Assembly: GCA_030426125.1 (NCBI GenBank)
Contig: JAUHZB010000007.1
Location: 1 to 45,687 of the forward strand
Direction of reading: 5' to 3'
Origin: a bacterium
GTDB taxonomy: Bacteria; Patescibacteriota; Saccharimonadia; Saccharimonadales; AWTP1-31
DNA: 45,687 bases
Numbering within the stretch: the first letter of the stretch is position 1; each line of letters opens with the position of its first letter. The notes under the pieces were generated by a model. The model had not been told where the DNA came from and did not search any database. It saw nothing but the letters and a program-made list of their open reading frames with translations. Shown piece by piece: positions 35,700 through 44,895 of the stretch. Made by a program: the position numbers and the translations under genes.

Positions 35700-36499
35700 T
35701 ATGAACAACTCCCTTGCACGGTTGTAGAAATGGTAGCTGACCGATTTTCACCACCAATGTCAATAATCCCAAACTGATCCGTTGTGCCACTCCTAAAACA
35801 TATCCTAACCCCTTTTTGAGGGTTTTTATTAGCATCATACTCATTCCTAAAGTCACCCCCAATGTAACCAGGAGTTCTGTTTTCATCACTCAACATACCA
35901 TTAGTTATTGCTATGTAATTAGTACTAAGCCCCCCTGAAGCCAACCTAGTACCGCCATCACCATCGGGCTCAGTGTCGCCAAGTGAAGTAAAAAATCCAA
36001 TGGAGTTGTAGTTTGGTGTGGTTTCCCCAATTGAGGTTATACTCTCAATTTTTATACCGTTTTTTAGCTGTATTTCTTCAAAACCATTCAGTACAGTAGC
36101 TTTCGAGTCTGCCATATTAGTATTCAAGACTCCAGCAGACTTCCTAGCTCCAGCAACACTGTAAACTCTGAAATTATCCTGGTTGCTAAATTGTATTACT
36201 CTACCCAAGTACACACAATTTACGGATTCGCCCAATTCTGAAGTACCTATAAATTCTAGCTTATCACCACTAGGAGCAACTCTACACCCTTCGTCTTGGC
36301 TAGGATAATATCCATTAGCCACATTGTTTATCACCTTAGTTATCTGCTCACTGACGTCATTCATGGCAGTATTAAACTGCGTCTTACTCTGTGAGCCGCC
36401 AACTAAAACTAATGCACTGACCAAAATGACACTCGAAACTGCCAAAAAAATTAATGTTTCGACAATAGTAAACCCTTTGGGAGTAGACCCACGCTTCAT
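35699..36499 (-). CDS. minor type IV pilin (GspH/PilW-like)
   Basis: A prepilin of about 266 residues from the ATG at 36499. The signal is MKRGSTPKG followed by FTIVETLIFLAVSSVILVSA, with Glu5. The exported domain is glycine-rich and has several cysteines. The longer frame back to 36538 would add 13 residues without a basic leader and is less likely. It follows pilD by 45 bp and precedes the PilV-like gene with a 1-bp overlap. Confidence 0.85.
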   Translation of the reverse strand: MKRGSTPKGFTIVETLIFLAVSSVILVSALVLVGGSQSKTQFNTAMNDVSEQITKVINNVANGYYPSQDEGCRVAPSGDKLEFIGTSELGESVNCVYLGRVIQFSNQDNFRVYSVAGARKSAGVLNTNMADSKATVLNGFEEIQLKNGIKIESITSIGETTPNYNSIGFFTSLGDTEPDGDGGTRLASGGLSTNYIAITNGMLSDENRTPGYIGGDFRNEYDANKNPQKGVRICFRSGTTDQFGIIDIGGENRSATISTTVQGSCS

Positions 36500-36544
36500 G
36501 ATCTTAATTATAGCATAAGGGTTATCTATAATTTGCAATAAAAA

Positions 36545-37420
36545 CTATAAGATAAATAGATTCTTGTACCAATCAATCATACTACCACCAAACAAAACAA
36601 CAATCACTGTAGCGGCTATTAAATATGGTCCAAATGGTAGTTGCTTCTTTAAATTAAACTTTTTAGATAACAATAGCACTCCTCCACCAATCATAGAACC
36701 CAAGAAAGAGGCAATAAATAATAATAGAAAGGCTTCCACTACTCCTCCAGCCAAAGCTCCAAGCAAAATTGCCAGCTTTACGTCCCCTCCGCCAATCCAC
36801 TTACCCGAAGAAAGCTGGAATAATAGCCAAAACAAGCCACTAATAGTTAAGGAGCCAATAATAATACTCAAGAGCCCTCTAAGACTAAGTTCACCGCTTA
36901 GCGCCTGATAAAGCATCTGCAAACCAAATACAGCAAGCAAACTATAGACAATCTTATTTGGAAGTAACAACCATCTTAGATCAAAGATAATAAGTGCCAT
37001 AAAACCCACTAAATACACCAACCAAAATGCAAATAGTACTACTTGCTCAACGCCAACTATGCCCACTGGCCAATACACATAAGAAAATACAAATAAAGCG
37101 GCTGTAGCTAGCTCCACTAGCGGATACTGCCATGAGATTGCCTTCTTGCAGTACCGACACTTACCACCCAGAGAAAGCCAGCTAAATAGTGGGACCAGAT
37201 CAAGAGCGGAAAGCTGGTGCTTACAGTTAATACAGATTGAGCGGCCATTTATGATAGATAGATTTACCTTACCCTTAACCTTACTCTGACCCGTAGTATT
37301 CTTTTTAGATTTTATATCTAGACCGTAACTATGTTTATCCTGCTCATACAGACGATAAACGAAAGCATTTACAAAGCTACCAAGACAAAGTCCAAGCAAG
37401 ATAAGAATAAGTATTATCAT
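36545..37420 (-). CDS. pilD: prepilin peptidase / N-methyltransferase
   Basis: PilD cleaves prepilin leaders and methylates the new N-terminus. The 291-residue protein has a first helix with GSFVNAFVYR, a cytoplasmic domain with two Cys-x-x-Cys pairs (C63/C66 and C88/C91), and membrane helices with the two catalytic aspartates in IIFDLRWLLLPN and GGGDVKLAI. A stretch of about 30 extra residues lies between the first helix and the cysteines. It is separated from the major pilin gene by a terminator, which may lower its expression relative to pilin. Confidence 0.94.
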   Translation of the reverse strand: MIILILILLGLCLGSFVNAFVYRLYEQDKHSYGLDIKSKKNTTGQSKVKGKVNLSIINGRSICINCKHQLSALDLVPLFSWLSLGGKCRYCKKAISWQYPLVELATAALFVFSYVYWPVGIVGVEQVVLFAFWLVYLVGFMALIIFDLRWLLLPNKIVYSLLAVFGLQMLYQALSGELSLRGLLSIIIGSLTISGLFWLLFQLSSGKWIGGGDVKLAILLGALAGGVVEAFLLLFIASFLGSMIGGGVLLLSKKFNLKKQLPFGPYLIAATVIVVLFGGSMIDWYKNLFIL

Positions 37421-37435
37421 TTGCTTAGTTTAGCA

Positions 37436-37466
37436 TAAAAAACAGCCCCTTTTGGGGCTGTTTAAA
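37436..37466 (-). terminator. terminator between major pilin gene and pilD
   Basis: AACAGCCCC/GGGGCTGTT with loop AAAA; on the minus strand a T-run follows (TTTTTTAT). It lies inside the pilus gene series and probably acts as a partial terminator, giving high pilin and low PilD levels. Confidence 0.8.
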
Positions 37467-37494
37467 CAATATAGTAAGTGTCTTACTTAATATA

Positions 37495-37941
37495 TTACGT
37501 AGTTATACAGCGGGTTGCTTCTCCCTGAGCTGTTTCTACCTTGAATACGACTGCAAAATCTCTGTCTCGGGTACTTGAGCTCGGTGCACCATCTACACAA
37601 GTTTGATTAAATTGCCATCGAGCCTGTAACTCACTAGCTGAATTAAGCGAACCGTAAGCTGGATCAGTAGTCAACTCATTTGATTTATCAGTATCATAAG
37701 ATACGTTATTTTCATCTAATGTTCTGCAATTTGTAGTGCTTCCATTCTTATTTGTAACACAGTCATTAACTGCAGCAGCTAATAGTGACGCATCGTTCTC
37801 ACGTCCTCTGTTCCTACTATTCCTCTGCAGTGCTGGAACTGCTAAGAATACGATTAACATTATTAATCCTGCTATAGCTAGTACAATCAAAACTTCAATA
37901 ATGGTGAAGCCTGACTCTTGTTTTTTTAGTTTTTGTAGCAT
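37495..37941 (-). CDS. major type IV pilin
   Basis: A 148-residue prepilin with leader MLQKLKKQESG and mature start FTIIEVLIVLAIAGLIMLIV, including Glu5. Residues 45-148 form a small globular domain with four cysteines (about 67, 76, 113 and 144), likely two disulfides. It is placed directly after pilC and closed by a strong terminator, the usual setting for the main fibre subunit. GGGGG precedes the ATG by 9 nt. Confidence 0.88.
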   Translation of the reverse strand: MLQKLKKQESGFTIIEVLIVLAIAGLIMLIVFLAVPALQRNSRNRGRENDASLLAAAVNDCVTNKNGSTTNCRTLDENNVSYDTDKSNELTTDPAYGSLNSASELQARWQFNQTCVDGAPSSSTRDRDFAVVFKVETAQGEATRCITT

Positions 37942-38037
37942 TTATGTATGCCCCCTACATTATGGTTACGTTTATTGATAGTCTTAATATATATCTACTG
38001 CTTATATATTGCAAGCTTTTTTATACCCTTACTACCT

Positions 38038-39255
38038 CTAGCCAGCTAAGTTTTGGCCGGCTAAGCCGTAGATAGGTAGCAATACAGCAGCAACAATAAT
38101 AAAAGCGAAGATTCCAATAATTACCATCAGTAATGGTTCAATAATACTAGAGATGGTTCTAATCTGTTGATCAACCTCTTTTTCGTAGTAACTTGCAATT
38201 TTCTCTAGCATGGCCTCAATCGCACCAGATTGTTCACCAATCTGAAGCATATTTGGTACTAGCGGCAAGAAGTTAGGATCACCCTGCAGAGATTCTGACA
38301 AGGCCTTACCACCCTTTACTTTTTCAGAAGCCTTGGCTAGTGCTGCTTCAACGTGAACGTTGTTGATTGCATCACCAGTAATCTTTAGCATCTGAAGTAG
38401 CGGAACTCCACTACCAACCAGAGTAGTTCCAGTCCTAGCAAATCTGGCCATATACAATTTCATAAAGAGTGGTCCGACTGGCCAAGCTTTCATCTTCATG
38501 CGATCAATTGTCGCTCTTCCACCCGGGGTTCTAACCCACCGGCCGAAGAAAACAGCGGCTATTACCGTTAAAACTATCACTATATACCAGTAATCTATTA
38601 TGAAGTGAGACAAAGCAAGTAGTGCCACTGTTACAAACGGCAAAGTTGCTCCAGGAAGGTCTTCGTAGAGAACTTCAACTTGCGGTAGCACCTGGACTAT
38701 CATGAAGCCAACAACAGCGAACATCACCAGTATTACTACTGCCGGATATACTAAAGCTCCCCTAACCTTGCTGATTATCTCGGCATCCTTTTCTTGCTGA
38801 TCGGCTAATCTTTGCAAGGACTTATCTAGGGTTCCAGATACTTCACCCGCAGCCACCATGCTAATAAAGACACTATTGAAAGCCTTAGGGTGGCTACCCA
38901 TCGCCTTAGACAAAGATGAACCACCTTCTACATCGGCTATCACCTGATTAATTATTGACTTCAGCGGCTTATTCTCAGTTTGCTGAGCAACATTTCTAAG
39001 ACTTTGAACCAGCGGTAAACCAGCGTTAATAAGGGTAGAAAGCTGTCTAGAGAAAAGAACTTTGTCGGAAGTCTTTATCCTATTTGTAAACTTACTAAAA
39101 ATTCCACTTTCGCTATCTTTAAGCTTGATGCTAAGTGGTGACATTCCTTGCTGACGGATAAGCTTAGCAGCTGCTTGTTCAGAGTCAGCTGACACTTCAG
39201 AGTGAACCTTCTCTCCGGTCTGACTGTTTCTAGCGGTAAAGTCAAAAGTTAACAT
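38038..39255 (-). CDS. pilC: type IV pilus inner-membrane platform protein
   Basis: A 405-residue protein with two T2SSF domains (about 65-190 and 270-395), each ending in membrane helices; the first contains FSRQLSTLINAGLPL, the second ARFARTGTTLVGSGVPLLQ. PilC links the assembly and retraction ATPases to the growing pilus. The start is 1 bp after the pilT stop. Confidence 0.94.
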   Translation of the reverse strand: MLTFDFTARNSQTGEKVHSEVSADSEQAAAKLIRQQGMSPLSIKLKDSESGIFSKFTNRIKTSDKVLFSRQLSTLINAGLPLVQSLRNVAQQTENKPLKSIINQVIADVEGGSSLSKAMGSHPKAFNSVFISMVAAGEVSGTLDKSLQRLADQQEKDAEIISKVRGALVYPAVVILVMFAVVGFMIVQVLPQVEVLYEDLPGATLPFVTVALLALSHFIIDYWYIVIVLTVIAAVFFGRWVRTPGGRATIDRMKMKAWPVGPLFMKLYMARFARTGTTLVGSGVPLLQMLKITGDAINNVHVEAALAKASEKVKGGKALSESLQGDPNFLPLVPNMLQIGEQSGAIEAMLEKIASYYEKEVDQQIRTISSIIEPLLMVIIGIFAFIIVAAVLLPIYGLAGQNLAG

Positions 39256-39256
39256 A

Positions 39257-40318
39257 CTAGCTTCTCATTAACCTATCTAGTTCATCTATATCTACGGCGT
39301 AGTTTCTAGCTTCTTCATAGGTAATTGTTCCATTATGAATCAAGCCAACTAAGGTCTTATCCATAGATTGCATACCAAATTCAGCACCTGTCTGGATAAC
39401 GGCTTCTAGCTGGTGACTCTTCCCTTCACGGATGATGTTTCGTACTGCTGGTGTAGCTACTAGGATTTCAGCTGAAGCCACCCGACCACCTCCGATTGAT
39501 GGTATCAGACGCTGAGAAACAATAGACATCAAGATGTTAGCTAACTGAGAACGAATCTGTGGTTGCTGGTGTGGCGGGAAAACGTCAATCATACGATCGA
39601 TACTCTGGGCTGCACTGTTAGTGTGTAGTGTCGCAAACACTAAGTGACCAGTTTCTGCAATTGTAATAGCGGAGCTGATAGTTTCTAGGTCACGCATCTC
39701 ACCAATTAGCACCACATCCGGGTCTTGACGCAAGCTAGAGCGAAGTGCTGCTGAGAAGGAATAGGTATCGTAGTGAACTTCACGCTGGACTATAACTGAC
39801 TTAATGGATTTATGAGTAAACTCAATCGGATCCTCGATGGTTACGATGTGCGTAGCCCGTTCATGGTTAATTTTGTTTATCAGAGCGGCTAGTGAAGTAG
39901 ACTTACCAGAGCCAGTAGGACCAGTGACTAGCACTAGGCCTCTAGGGTAATCAGCGAATTTGTTAACCACTGCCGGTAAACCAAGTTGCTCAATGCTGAG
40001 TATCTCGTTTGGGATTAACCTTAGGGCTGCTGCTAGGTTTCCCCGCTCGTGGAAAGCATTTACCCTAAATCGTCCTAAGTCGCCAAAGGCAAACGAAAAG
40101 TCGAATTCTTTATCTTTAAGCAGAATCTGCTTCTGATCTTCATCGAGTATCGCAAATATTAGAGCTTCGATAGTTTCCTCTGTTAGAGGATCAGTTCCAG
40201 TAACTGGCGTCAATGCACCGTCAATACGCAACATTGGTGGTAAGCTAACTTGCAAGTGAAGGTCAGAGGCCTTCTTTTTAATTACTTCTTCTAGTAGGAT
40301 TTCTATTCTTGGTTGCAT
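39257..40318 (-). CDS. pilT: pilus retraction ATPase
   Basis: A 353-residue hexameric ATPase that depolymerises pili for twitching. It has Walker A GPTGSGKST, an Asp box around IEDPIEFTHK, Walker B VLIGEMRD, and the PilT-specific motif AVRNIIREG near the C-terminus (AIRNLIRE in other species), which separates it from PilB. Its presence implies active retraction, consistent with host attachment in epibiotic Saccharibacteria. Confidence 0.95.
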   Translation of the reverse strand: MQPRIEILLEEVIKKKASDLHLQVSLPPMLRIDGALTPVTGTDPLTEETIEALIFAILDEDQKQILLKDKEFDFSFAFGDLGRFRVNAFHERGNLAAALRLIPNEILSIEQLGLPAVVNKFADYPRGLVLVTGPTGSGKSTSLAALINKINHERATHIVTIEDPIEFTHKSIKSVIVQREVHYDTYSFSAALRSSLRQDPDVVLIGEMRDLETISSAITIAETGHLVFATLHTNSAAQSIDRMIDVFPPHQQPQIRSQLANILMSIVSQRLIPSIGGGRVASAEILVATPAVRNIIREGKSHQLEAVIQTGAEFGMQSMDKTLVGLIHNGTITYEEARNYAVDIDELDRLMRS

Positions 40319-40340
40319 ATTGTGCCCTGTTTAATACCCC

Positions 40341-42140
40341 TTATGTGTTATCGGCTGCTGCCACCCTGTTAACTTCAGCTAGTGTAGTTTGTCCGGTTAG
40401 TGCTTTTAAGTATCCATCTTCTCGCATGGTTATCATACCTTCAGCTATTGCTTGCTTCTGTATTTCCGCACTAGTTGAACGTTTAAGTATTAAGTTCTGA
40501 ATGGTTTCACTAATGCCGAATACTTCGTATAGCCCCATTCTACCTTTATACCCACCGGGTGTTTCGGGAGCATCATTGCCCTTAAATAAAGTATAAGCTT
40601 TTTGACCCCTAAGTGGCAAGTTATCATACCCAAGATTATCTTTAGCTTTAGCTCTCTCCGCTTCTGACCCCGGTAACAACTTACCAAGCGTAGCGTTAAT
40701 TGCAGTGGTTTCAGTAGGAGTAGATTGGTAAGAAGTCTTTTCATCGCTTGTTCGTCGCACCAATCTCTGTCCAATCACAGTGTGTACCGTACTGGCTATT
40801 AAGAAGGGTTCAATGCCCATATCTAATAACCGAGGAAGAATTCCAGCCGCTGAGTTGGTATGCAGGGTACTAAACACTAAGTGCCCCGTTAAAGCGGCCT
40901 GGACCGCTAACTGGGCCGTCTCTTTATCACGAATCTCTCCAACCATCACGATGTTAGGGTCCTGACGCAAAATAGAGCGCAGGCCGTTGGCAAAAGTTAG
41001 ACCGACCTCAGGATTAACCTGAATCTGATTAATGCCAGCCATCTTATACTCAACCGGGTCTTCGAGAGTAACAATGTTTACAGTGTCATCCTTGATTTCC
41101 TGAAGCAAAGCATACAGCGATGTCGACTTACCCGAACCGGTTGGACCACTGGTGAGGATCATTCCGTTGGTCTGTTTTAATCCCTCTCGTATAGTTCTCA
41201 GCGCCTGACCGTGATAGCCCATATCTTCTAACTTAAGGCTGGTACCACTTTTATCCAGTAGCCTAATTACTACCTGCTCACCCCAGACGACTGGGCTAAT
41301 AGAGATACGTAAGTCAATAGCATGGTTGTCGACCATTATGGCAAAGCCACCATCCTGAGGAATGCGGTGTTCATCAATCTTTAGATTCGATAGAATCTTT
41401 ATTCTAGAAACCAGTGGTGCTTCCGTACTTTTTGGCAACTGCATAATTTCCCTAAGCACTCCATCAATCCGAGCTCGAATACGAAGCATCTTCTCTAGCG
41501 GTTCGATATGGATATCGCTAGCTCGGTTCTTAGCAGCGTATTCCATAATGGTAGACAGCGCCTTACTGATCGGCGAATCTTGAACTATGGTCTGAACAGC
41601 ATTCTTATCTTTATTAGCCTCAGCTTTCTTAGCTGCATCAGCATCACTAAGCTTATCTGAGGTATCCTGAAGATCACCAACTAAGCGGTTATCTAGGCGT
41701 TCTGAATACTGTTTTAGTATCCGCCGAATACCATTTTCGCTAGCCGAATACACCTTTAAAGGCCGACCTATCTTATTAGCCAAGAAGTCAGCTGCTTGGA
41801 CATTGTCAGCATCGAGCATGGCGACCACTAGACGGTGTTGCATTTCGCCAAGTGGCACAGCCATATAACGTTCGGCTATTTCTTGAGGCAGAAGTTGCAG
41901 AACATCAGAGTCAACTTTAGCATCGCTAAGATTTACATAGGGAATGTTATTTACCTTAGCTATGGTTCGAGTTAGATCTTCGTCACTAATATGGCCATCG
42001 CTAATCAGTAAACTAAAAAGCGGAATCGCTTCTTTTTCGGCTTTGGCGTGGATTGTTTCTAGCTTTTTATCGTCTATCAGCCCTTGGTCAATTAGATCAG
42101 CCTCGACTTGTTTTTGAGTTGTGGCAGAAAGTACGCTCAC
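40341..42140 (-). CDS. pilB: pilus assembly ATPase (without tetracysteine motif)
   Basis: A 599-residue GspE/PilB ATPase. The N-terminal MshEN-like region (1-150) may sense a nucleotide; the motor has Walker A GPTGSGKST, an Asp box VTLEDPVEYKM, Walker B MVGEIRDKE and the His box TGHLVFSTLHTNSA. The four zinc cysteines normally found between the His box and the C-terminus are all missing; that segment is polar and Thr/Ser-rich (SYQSTPTETTAIN). GTG start behind GGAG. It is placed between the pilO-side genes and pilT. Confidence 0.94.
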   Translation of the reverse strand: MSVLSATTQKQVEADLIDQGLIDDKKLETIHAKAEKEAIPLFSLLISDGHISDEDLTRTIAKVNNIPYVNLSDAKVDSDVLQLLPQEIAERYMAVPLGEMQHRLVVAMLDADNVQAADFLANKIGRPLKVYSASENGIRRILKQYSERLDNRLVGDLQDTSDKLSDADAAKKAEANKDKNAVQTIVQDSPISKALSTIMEYAAKNRASDIHIEPLEKMLRIRARIDGVLREIMQLPKSTEAPLVSRIKILSNLKIDEHRIPQDGGFAIMVDNHAIDLRISISPVVWGEQVVIRLLDKSGTSLKLEDMGYHGQALRTIREGLKQTNGMILTSGPTGSGKSTSLYALLQEIKDDTVNIVTLEDPVEYKMAGINQIQVNPEVGLTFANGLRSILRQDPNIVMVGEIRDKETAQLAVQAALTGHLVFSTLHTNSAAGILPRLLDMGIEPFLIASTVHTVIGQRLVRRTSDEKTSYQSTPTETTAINATLGKLLPGSEAERAKAKDNLGYDNLPLRGQKAYTLFKGNDAPETPGGYKGRMGLYEVFGISETIQNLILKRSTSAEIQKQAIAEGMITMREDGYLKALTGQTTLAEVNRVAAADNT

Positions 42141-42161
42141 TTGGTCTACTCCGTTCTATGG

Positions 42162-42419
42162 CTAATTATTGACGTCCTTGAAAGGATCAGTATTGGGGTC
42201 TTCTCCAATTTTTATCAGTTGCGTTGGGTTATTGGCTTTGCTATTGAAATACTTATCGTTTTGCTCAGGCGTATCAAAATCGGCAGAAATTAGATCGACT
42301 ACTTCGGCTTTTTGTTTCTTAACACTGTCAGGAGTAAATAAATAGTTAGAGGCAACTACCGAGAAAATGGCACTAATAAAAGCAACTAAAATAAATACAG
42401 CTATATCTTTTTGCTTCAT
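42162..42419 (-). CDS. small membrane-anchored pilus-operon protein
   Basis: An 85-residue protein with one N-terminal membrane helix (about 7-29, AVFILVAFISAIFSVVASNY) and a short exported or periplasm-side tail rich in Asp and Asn. No family is recognised. It sits between pilO and pilB where a pilP gene would stand in proteobacteria, but it lacks the lipobox and beta domain of PilP. It is therefore a positional, not homologous, candidate. Confidence 0.7.
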   Translation of the reverse strand: MKQKDIAVFILVAFISAIFSVVASNYLFTPDSVKKQKAEVVDLISADFDTPEQNDKYFNSKANNPTQLIKIGEDPNTDPFKDVNN

Positions 42420-42420
42420 A

Positions 42421-43083
42421 TTATTTTACCTCCTCCTCTTTAATCTCTAGCTTCTTCTCTGGTTGGTAATAGGTCTTCATATCTATTGTAGCTTTCATGT
42501 CATTTGCCCCACCCTCAAGTACTATCTTCTCGATAGAGAATGGTCGGATCGACCGCTCTAGAGTAGACACTAATCGTTGAATGTTGCCAACTGAACCACT
42601 AACTACAATTTGAACTGGCATCTCCTGAATAGTACTATCAGTTATCTGGCTCTGTGCAACTTCGTCGTCAACACCGGTAATTTCATCTAAGTTCAACTTT
42701 TTGTCTTTAACGATTTTCTCAATGCTGGAAGTCATAGCTGGGAAATCATATTTACTTGGAAGAGCGTCTAGAACTAAGCGAGCGTTGTCGCCATCTTTTT
42801 CACCGTTGCCCTCAGGGTTTCCATCGAGCATATTCGGTGAAAGATTAACGAATTCTTGGTAAGACTGCACTAGATCACCGACTGTATCTAGGTTCTGCTC
42901 ATTATTGTCTCTAGCTAACTCTTTTTGTTCCTTAACCTTAGTCTGATACAAACTCTGGCTGAACAAAGCTCGGGAAGAAATTATTGAGAAGACTGCCACA
43001 AACACAGCTGCCGCAATAAAGCCGACAATAGTAGCCTGGGATTTATCTATTTGTAGTCTTTTGCTTATTATTTTCTTTGCCAT
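42421..43083 (-). CDS. pilO: PilO-like alignment-complex protein
   Basis: A 220-residue bitopic protein. A basic N-terminus, a membrane helix (about 18-40), a coiled coil (about 45-75) and a C-terminal alpha/beta domain (about 95-210, ending STIQEMPVQIVVSGSVGNIQ and TIDMKTYYQPEK) form the PilO layout. It pairs with PilN to align the platform. It overlaps pilN by 1 bp (TAATG). The assignment rests on layout and position more than on sequence. Confidence 0.78.
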   Translation of the reverse strand: MAKKIISKRLQIDKSQATIVGFIAAAVFVAVFSIISSRALFSQSLYQTKVKEQKELARDNNEQNLDTVGDLVQSYQEFVNLSPNMLDGNPEGNGEKDGDNARLVLDALPSKYDFPAMTSSIEKIVKDKKLNLDEITGVDDEVAQSQITDSTIQEMPVQIVVSGSVGNIQRLVSTLERSIRPFSIEKIVLEGGANDMKATIDMKTYYQPEKKLEIKEEEVK

Positions 43084-43781
43084 TATTGTGCCTGTACCTC
43101 TGGTTCCGGCAAAGCCTGGAACACGTCATCTGGTTTCTCTGTTTCGGATCTAGTAGTAGTCTTATTCTTATCTACAACTAGCTTGATAGACTGGTTATTA
43201 TCGAAAATTATGGGGTCAAATTTTAATTCAATAGTGTATTTTACTGAAGACTCGCCTTCACTGACCTCTAGAGCTAGAACGACATCAGAAAATGGTCGTG
43301 GTTCACTATCTAGAGGTTCAGAGGTATTTTGGTACTTAGTGAATTTCAAGGTGTCGACAAATTGGTTAATGTTACTAATAGCATTGGACTCACCTTCAAA
43401 GATTATAGTGTTCTCTTCAAAATCTAAATCGGTTTTACCAATACTTACTTCAGCTGGGGTTACTTGAGTGATATAGGTAAACAATCTACCTGTAGCTGGC
43501 TTGGAGTCATGCAGACCTGGCAATTCATTTAGCTGATTCTGGATGGTGAGCACTTTATTTAGATCAGGAATCTTTTCAAGCTGAGCTTGTGATTCTTGGA
43601 TGTCCTCGGTAACTCTTTTAATATGTCCAGGCTGATCAAAGCGAACAATAATGAACAAGAACAAGAAAACCGCAAAAGAAATTGAAGCTACTAAGAATGA
43701 AATGACAATAACTGTCCGTTTTATACGCTTTGCCTTGATGTATTGCAGTTTAATATCTGGTAGTAAGTTAAACTGAATCAT
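43083..43781 (-). CDS. pilN: PilN-like alignment-complex protein
   Basis: A 232-residue bitopic protein whose cytoplasmic tip MIQFNLLPDIKLQYIKAKR matches the INLLP motif that binds PilM. A membrane helix (about 26-48), a coiled coil and a C-terminal domain follow. It overlaps pilM and pilO by 1 bp each. Confidence 0.88.
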   Translation of the reverse strand: MIQFNLLPDIKLQYIKAKRIKRTVIVISFLVASISFAVFLFLFIIVRFDQPGHIKRVTEDIQESQAQLEKIPDLNKVLTIQNQLNELPGLHDSKPATGRLFTYITQVTPAEVSIGKTDLDFEENTIIFEGESNAISNINQFVDTLKFTKYQNTSEPLDSEPRPFSDVVLALEVSEGESSVKYTIELKFDPIIFDNNQSIKLVVDKNKTTTRSETEKPDDVFQALPEPEVQAQ

Positions 43782-44821
43782 TACTCTTCTCTCTCCGCTA
43801 GTCCTGCCGCAACACCAAAGTGGTTAGACGCAGCCAGCAGTTCGTTTTGCCGGTTAGCTGGGAAGGAGACATTTCGCCATGCATTACCAATCTCTACGTT
43901 AAGACCAAACTTATTGGCTACGTATAGCGGGAATTCTGGTAAAGCTGAAGCGCCACCAGTCATAATTATTCGTTCAATCTTTACCCCAGGATATTTAGTC
44001 TGGAAGAATTTGATAGATTTTTCCATCTCAGTAACTAGTATATCAATGGTCCCGATAATAGCGTTATATATCTGGCCTTCTAGTTTATCTTTATTTAACC
44101 CAAACTTATTCACGAACTGTGTAGCTTGTTTTTCGTCAATGTTCAGAGTCTGAGTTGCTGAGCGGATAATTGCTTCTGATCCGGTTGGAATAGCCCTAGC
44201 GAGGTGTGGAGCGCCGTTGACACTTACTACTAAATCAGTTGATCGATTACCAATATCTACTACCATCTGCGGAGCAGTAGTGTTAAATGGAATAACTGCC
44301 CTAGCCAAAGCCATATGATCTGGCTCAAAAGCAATAACATTTAGTCCAATTGACTCCAGCATATCCAATCGACTCTCGACGAATTCATTGGTAACACTAG
44401 TTAGTAGTACCTCTACCTTGTTCTTATCCTTGGGTGATTCCCCAAGCACAGCCCAGTCAATCTTTGATTCTGCTAAAGGAGTTGGGATCAATGAATCTGC
44501 CTGATACTGAATGGTCTTGGCAATCTCCCCTTCACTGAGCTTGTCTATATCTACAACTGTAGTAAATACTCGCTGACTAGGCAGTCCAACAGCTACATTT
44601 TTGGTAACTACGTTAGCTTGGCTAATAAGTTCATTAATAGCGTGGGCTAGTTTCTGCAAGTCGCCTGGGGAGTCACTCATAGCAATAGTGCTATCTAGTG
44701 GAACGTAAGCGTATTTAACTAAGGCTTTGGTTTTACCACTGTTATGAAGTTGCACTAAACGAACGGCTGTGGTGCCGATGTCTAATCCGAAAAATTCTGA
44801 TACCCCACTCAGTACGCTCAT
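43781..44821 (-). CDS. pilM: PilM-like actin-fold protein
   Basis: A 346-residue cytoplasmic actin-like ATPase. Phosphate 1 is FFGLDIGTTAVRLVQL, phosphate 2 is VVDIGNRSTDLVV and the adenosine region is IMTGGASALPEF. PilM binds the N-terminal tip of PilN and connects to the motor. It is the first clearly identified gene of the pilus series, which then runs pilN-pilO-small protein-pilB-pilT-pilC. Confidence 0.93.
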   Translation of the reverse strand: MSVLSGVSEFFGLDIGTTAVRLVQLHNSGKTKALVKYAYVPLDSTIAMSDSPGDLQKLAHAINELISQANVVTKNVAVGLPSQRVFTTVVDIDKLSEGEIAKTIQYQADSLIPTPLAESKIDWAVLGESPKDKNKVEVLLTSVTNEFVESRLDMLESIGLNVIAFEPDHMALARAVIPFNTTAPQMVVDIGNRSTDLVVSVNGAPHLARAIPTGSEAIIRSATQTLNIDEKQATQFVNKFGLNKDKLEGQIYNAIIGTIDILVTEMEKSIKFFQTKYPGVKIERIIMTGGASALPEFPLYVANKFGLNVEIGNAWRNVSFPANRQNELLAASNHFGVAAGLAEREE

Positions 44822-44895
44822 ATTGAATAAATTATAGCACAGTAATGCTAATGTTAAGTACTTTTTTGTTAGGATTTATCAGAGATATACACACC

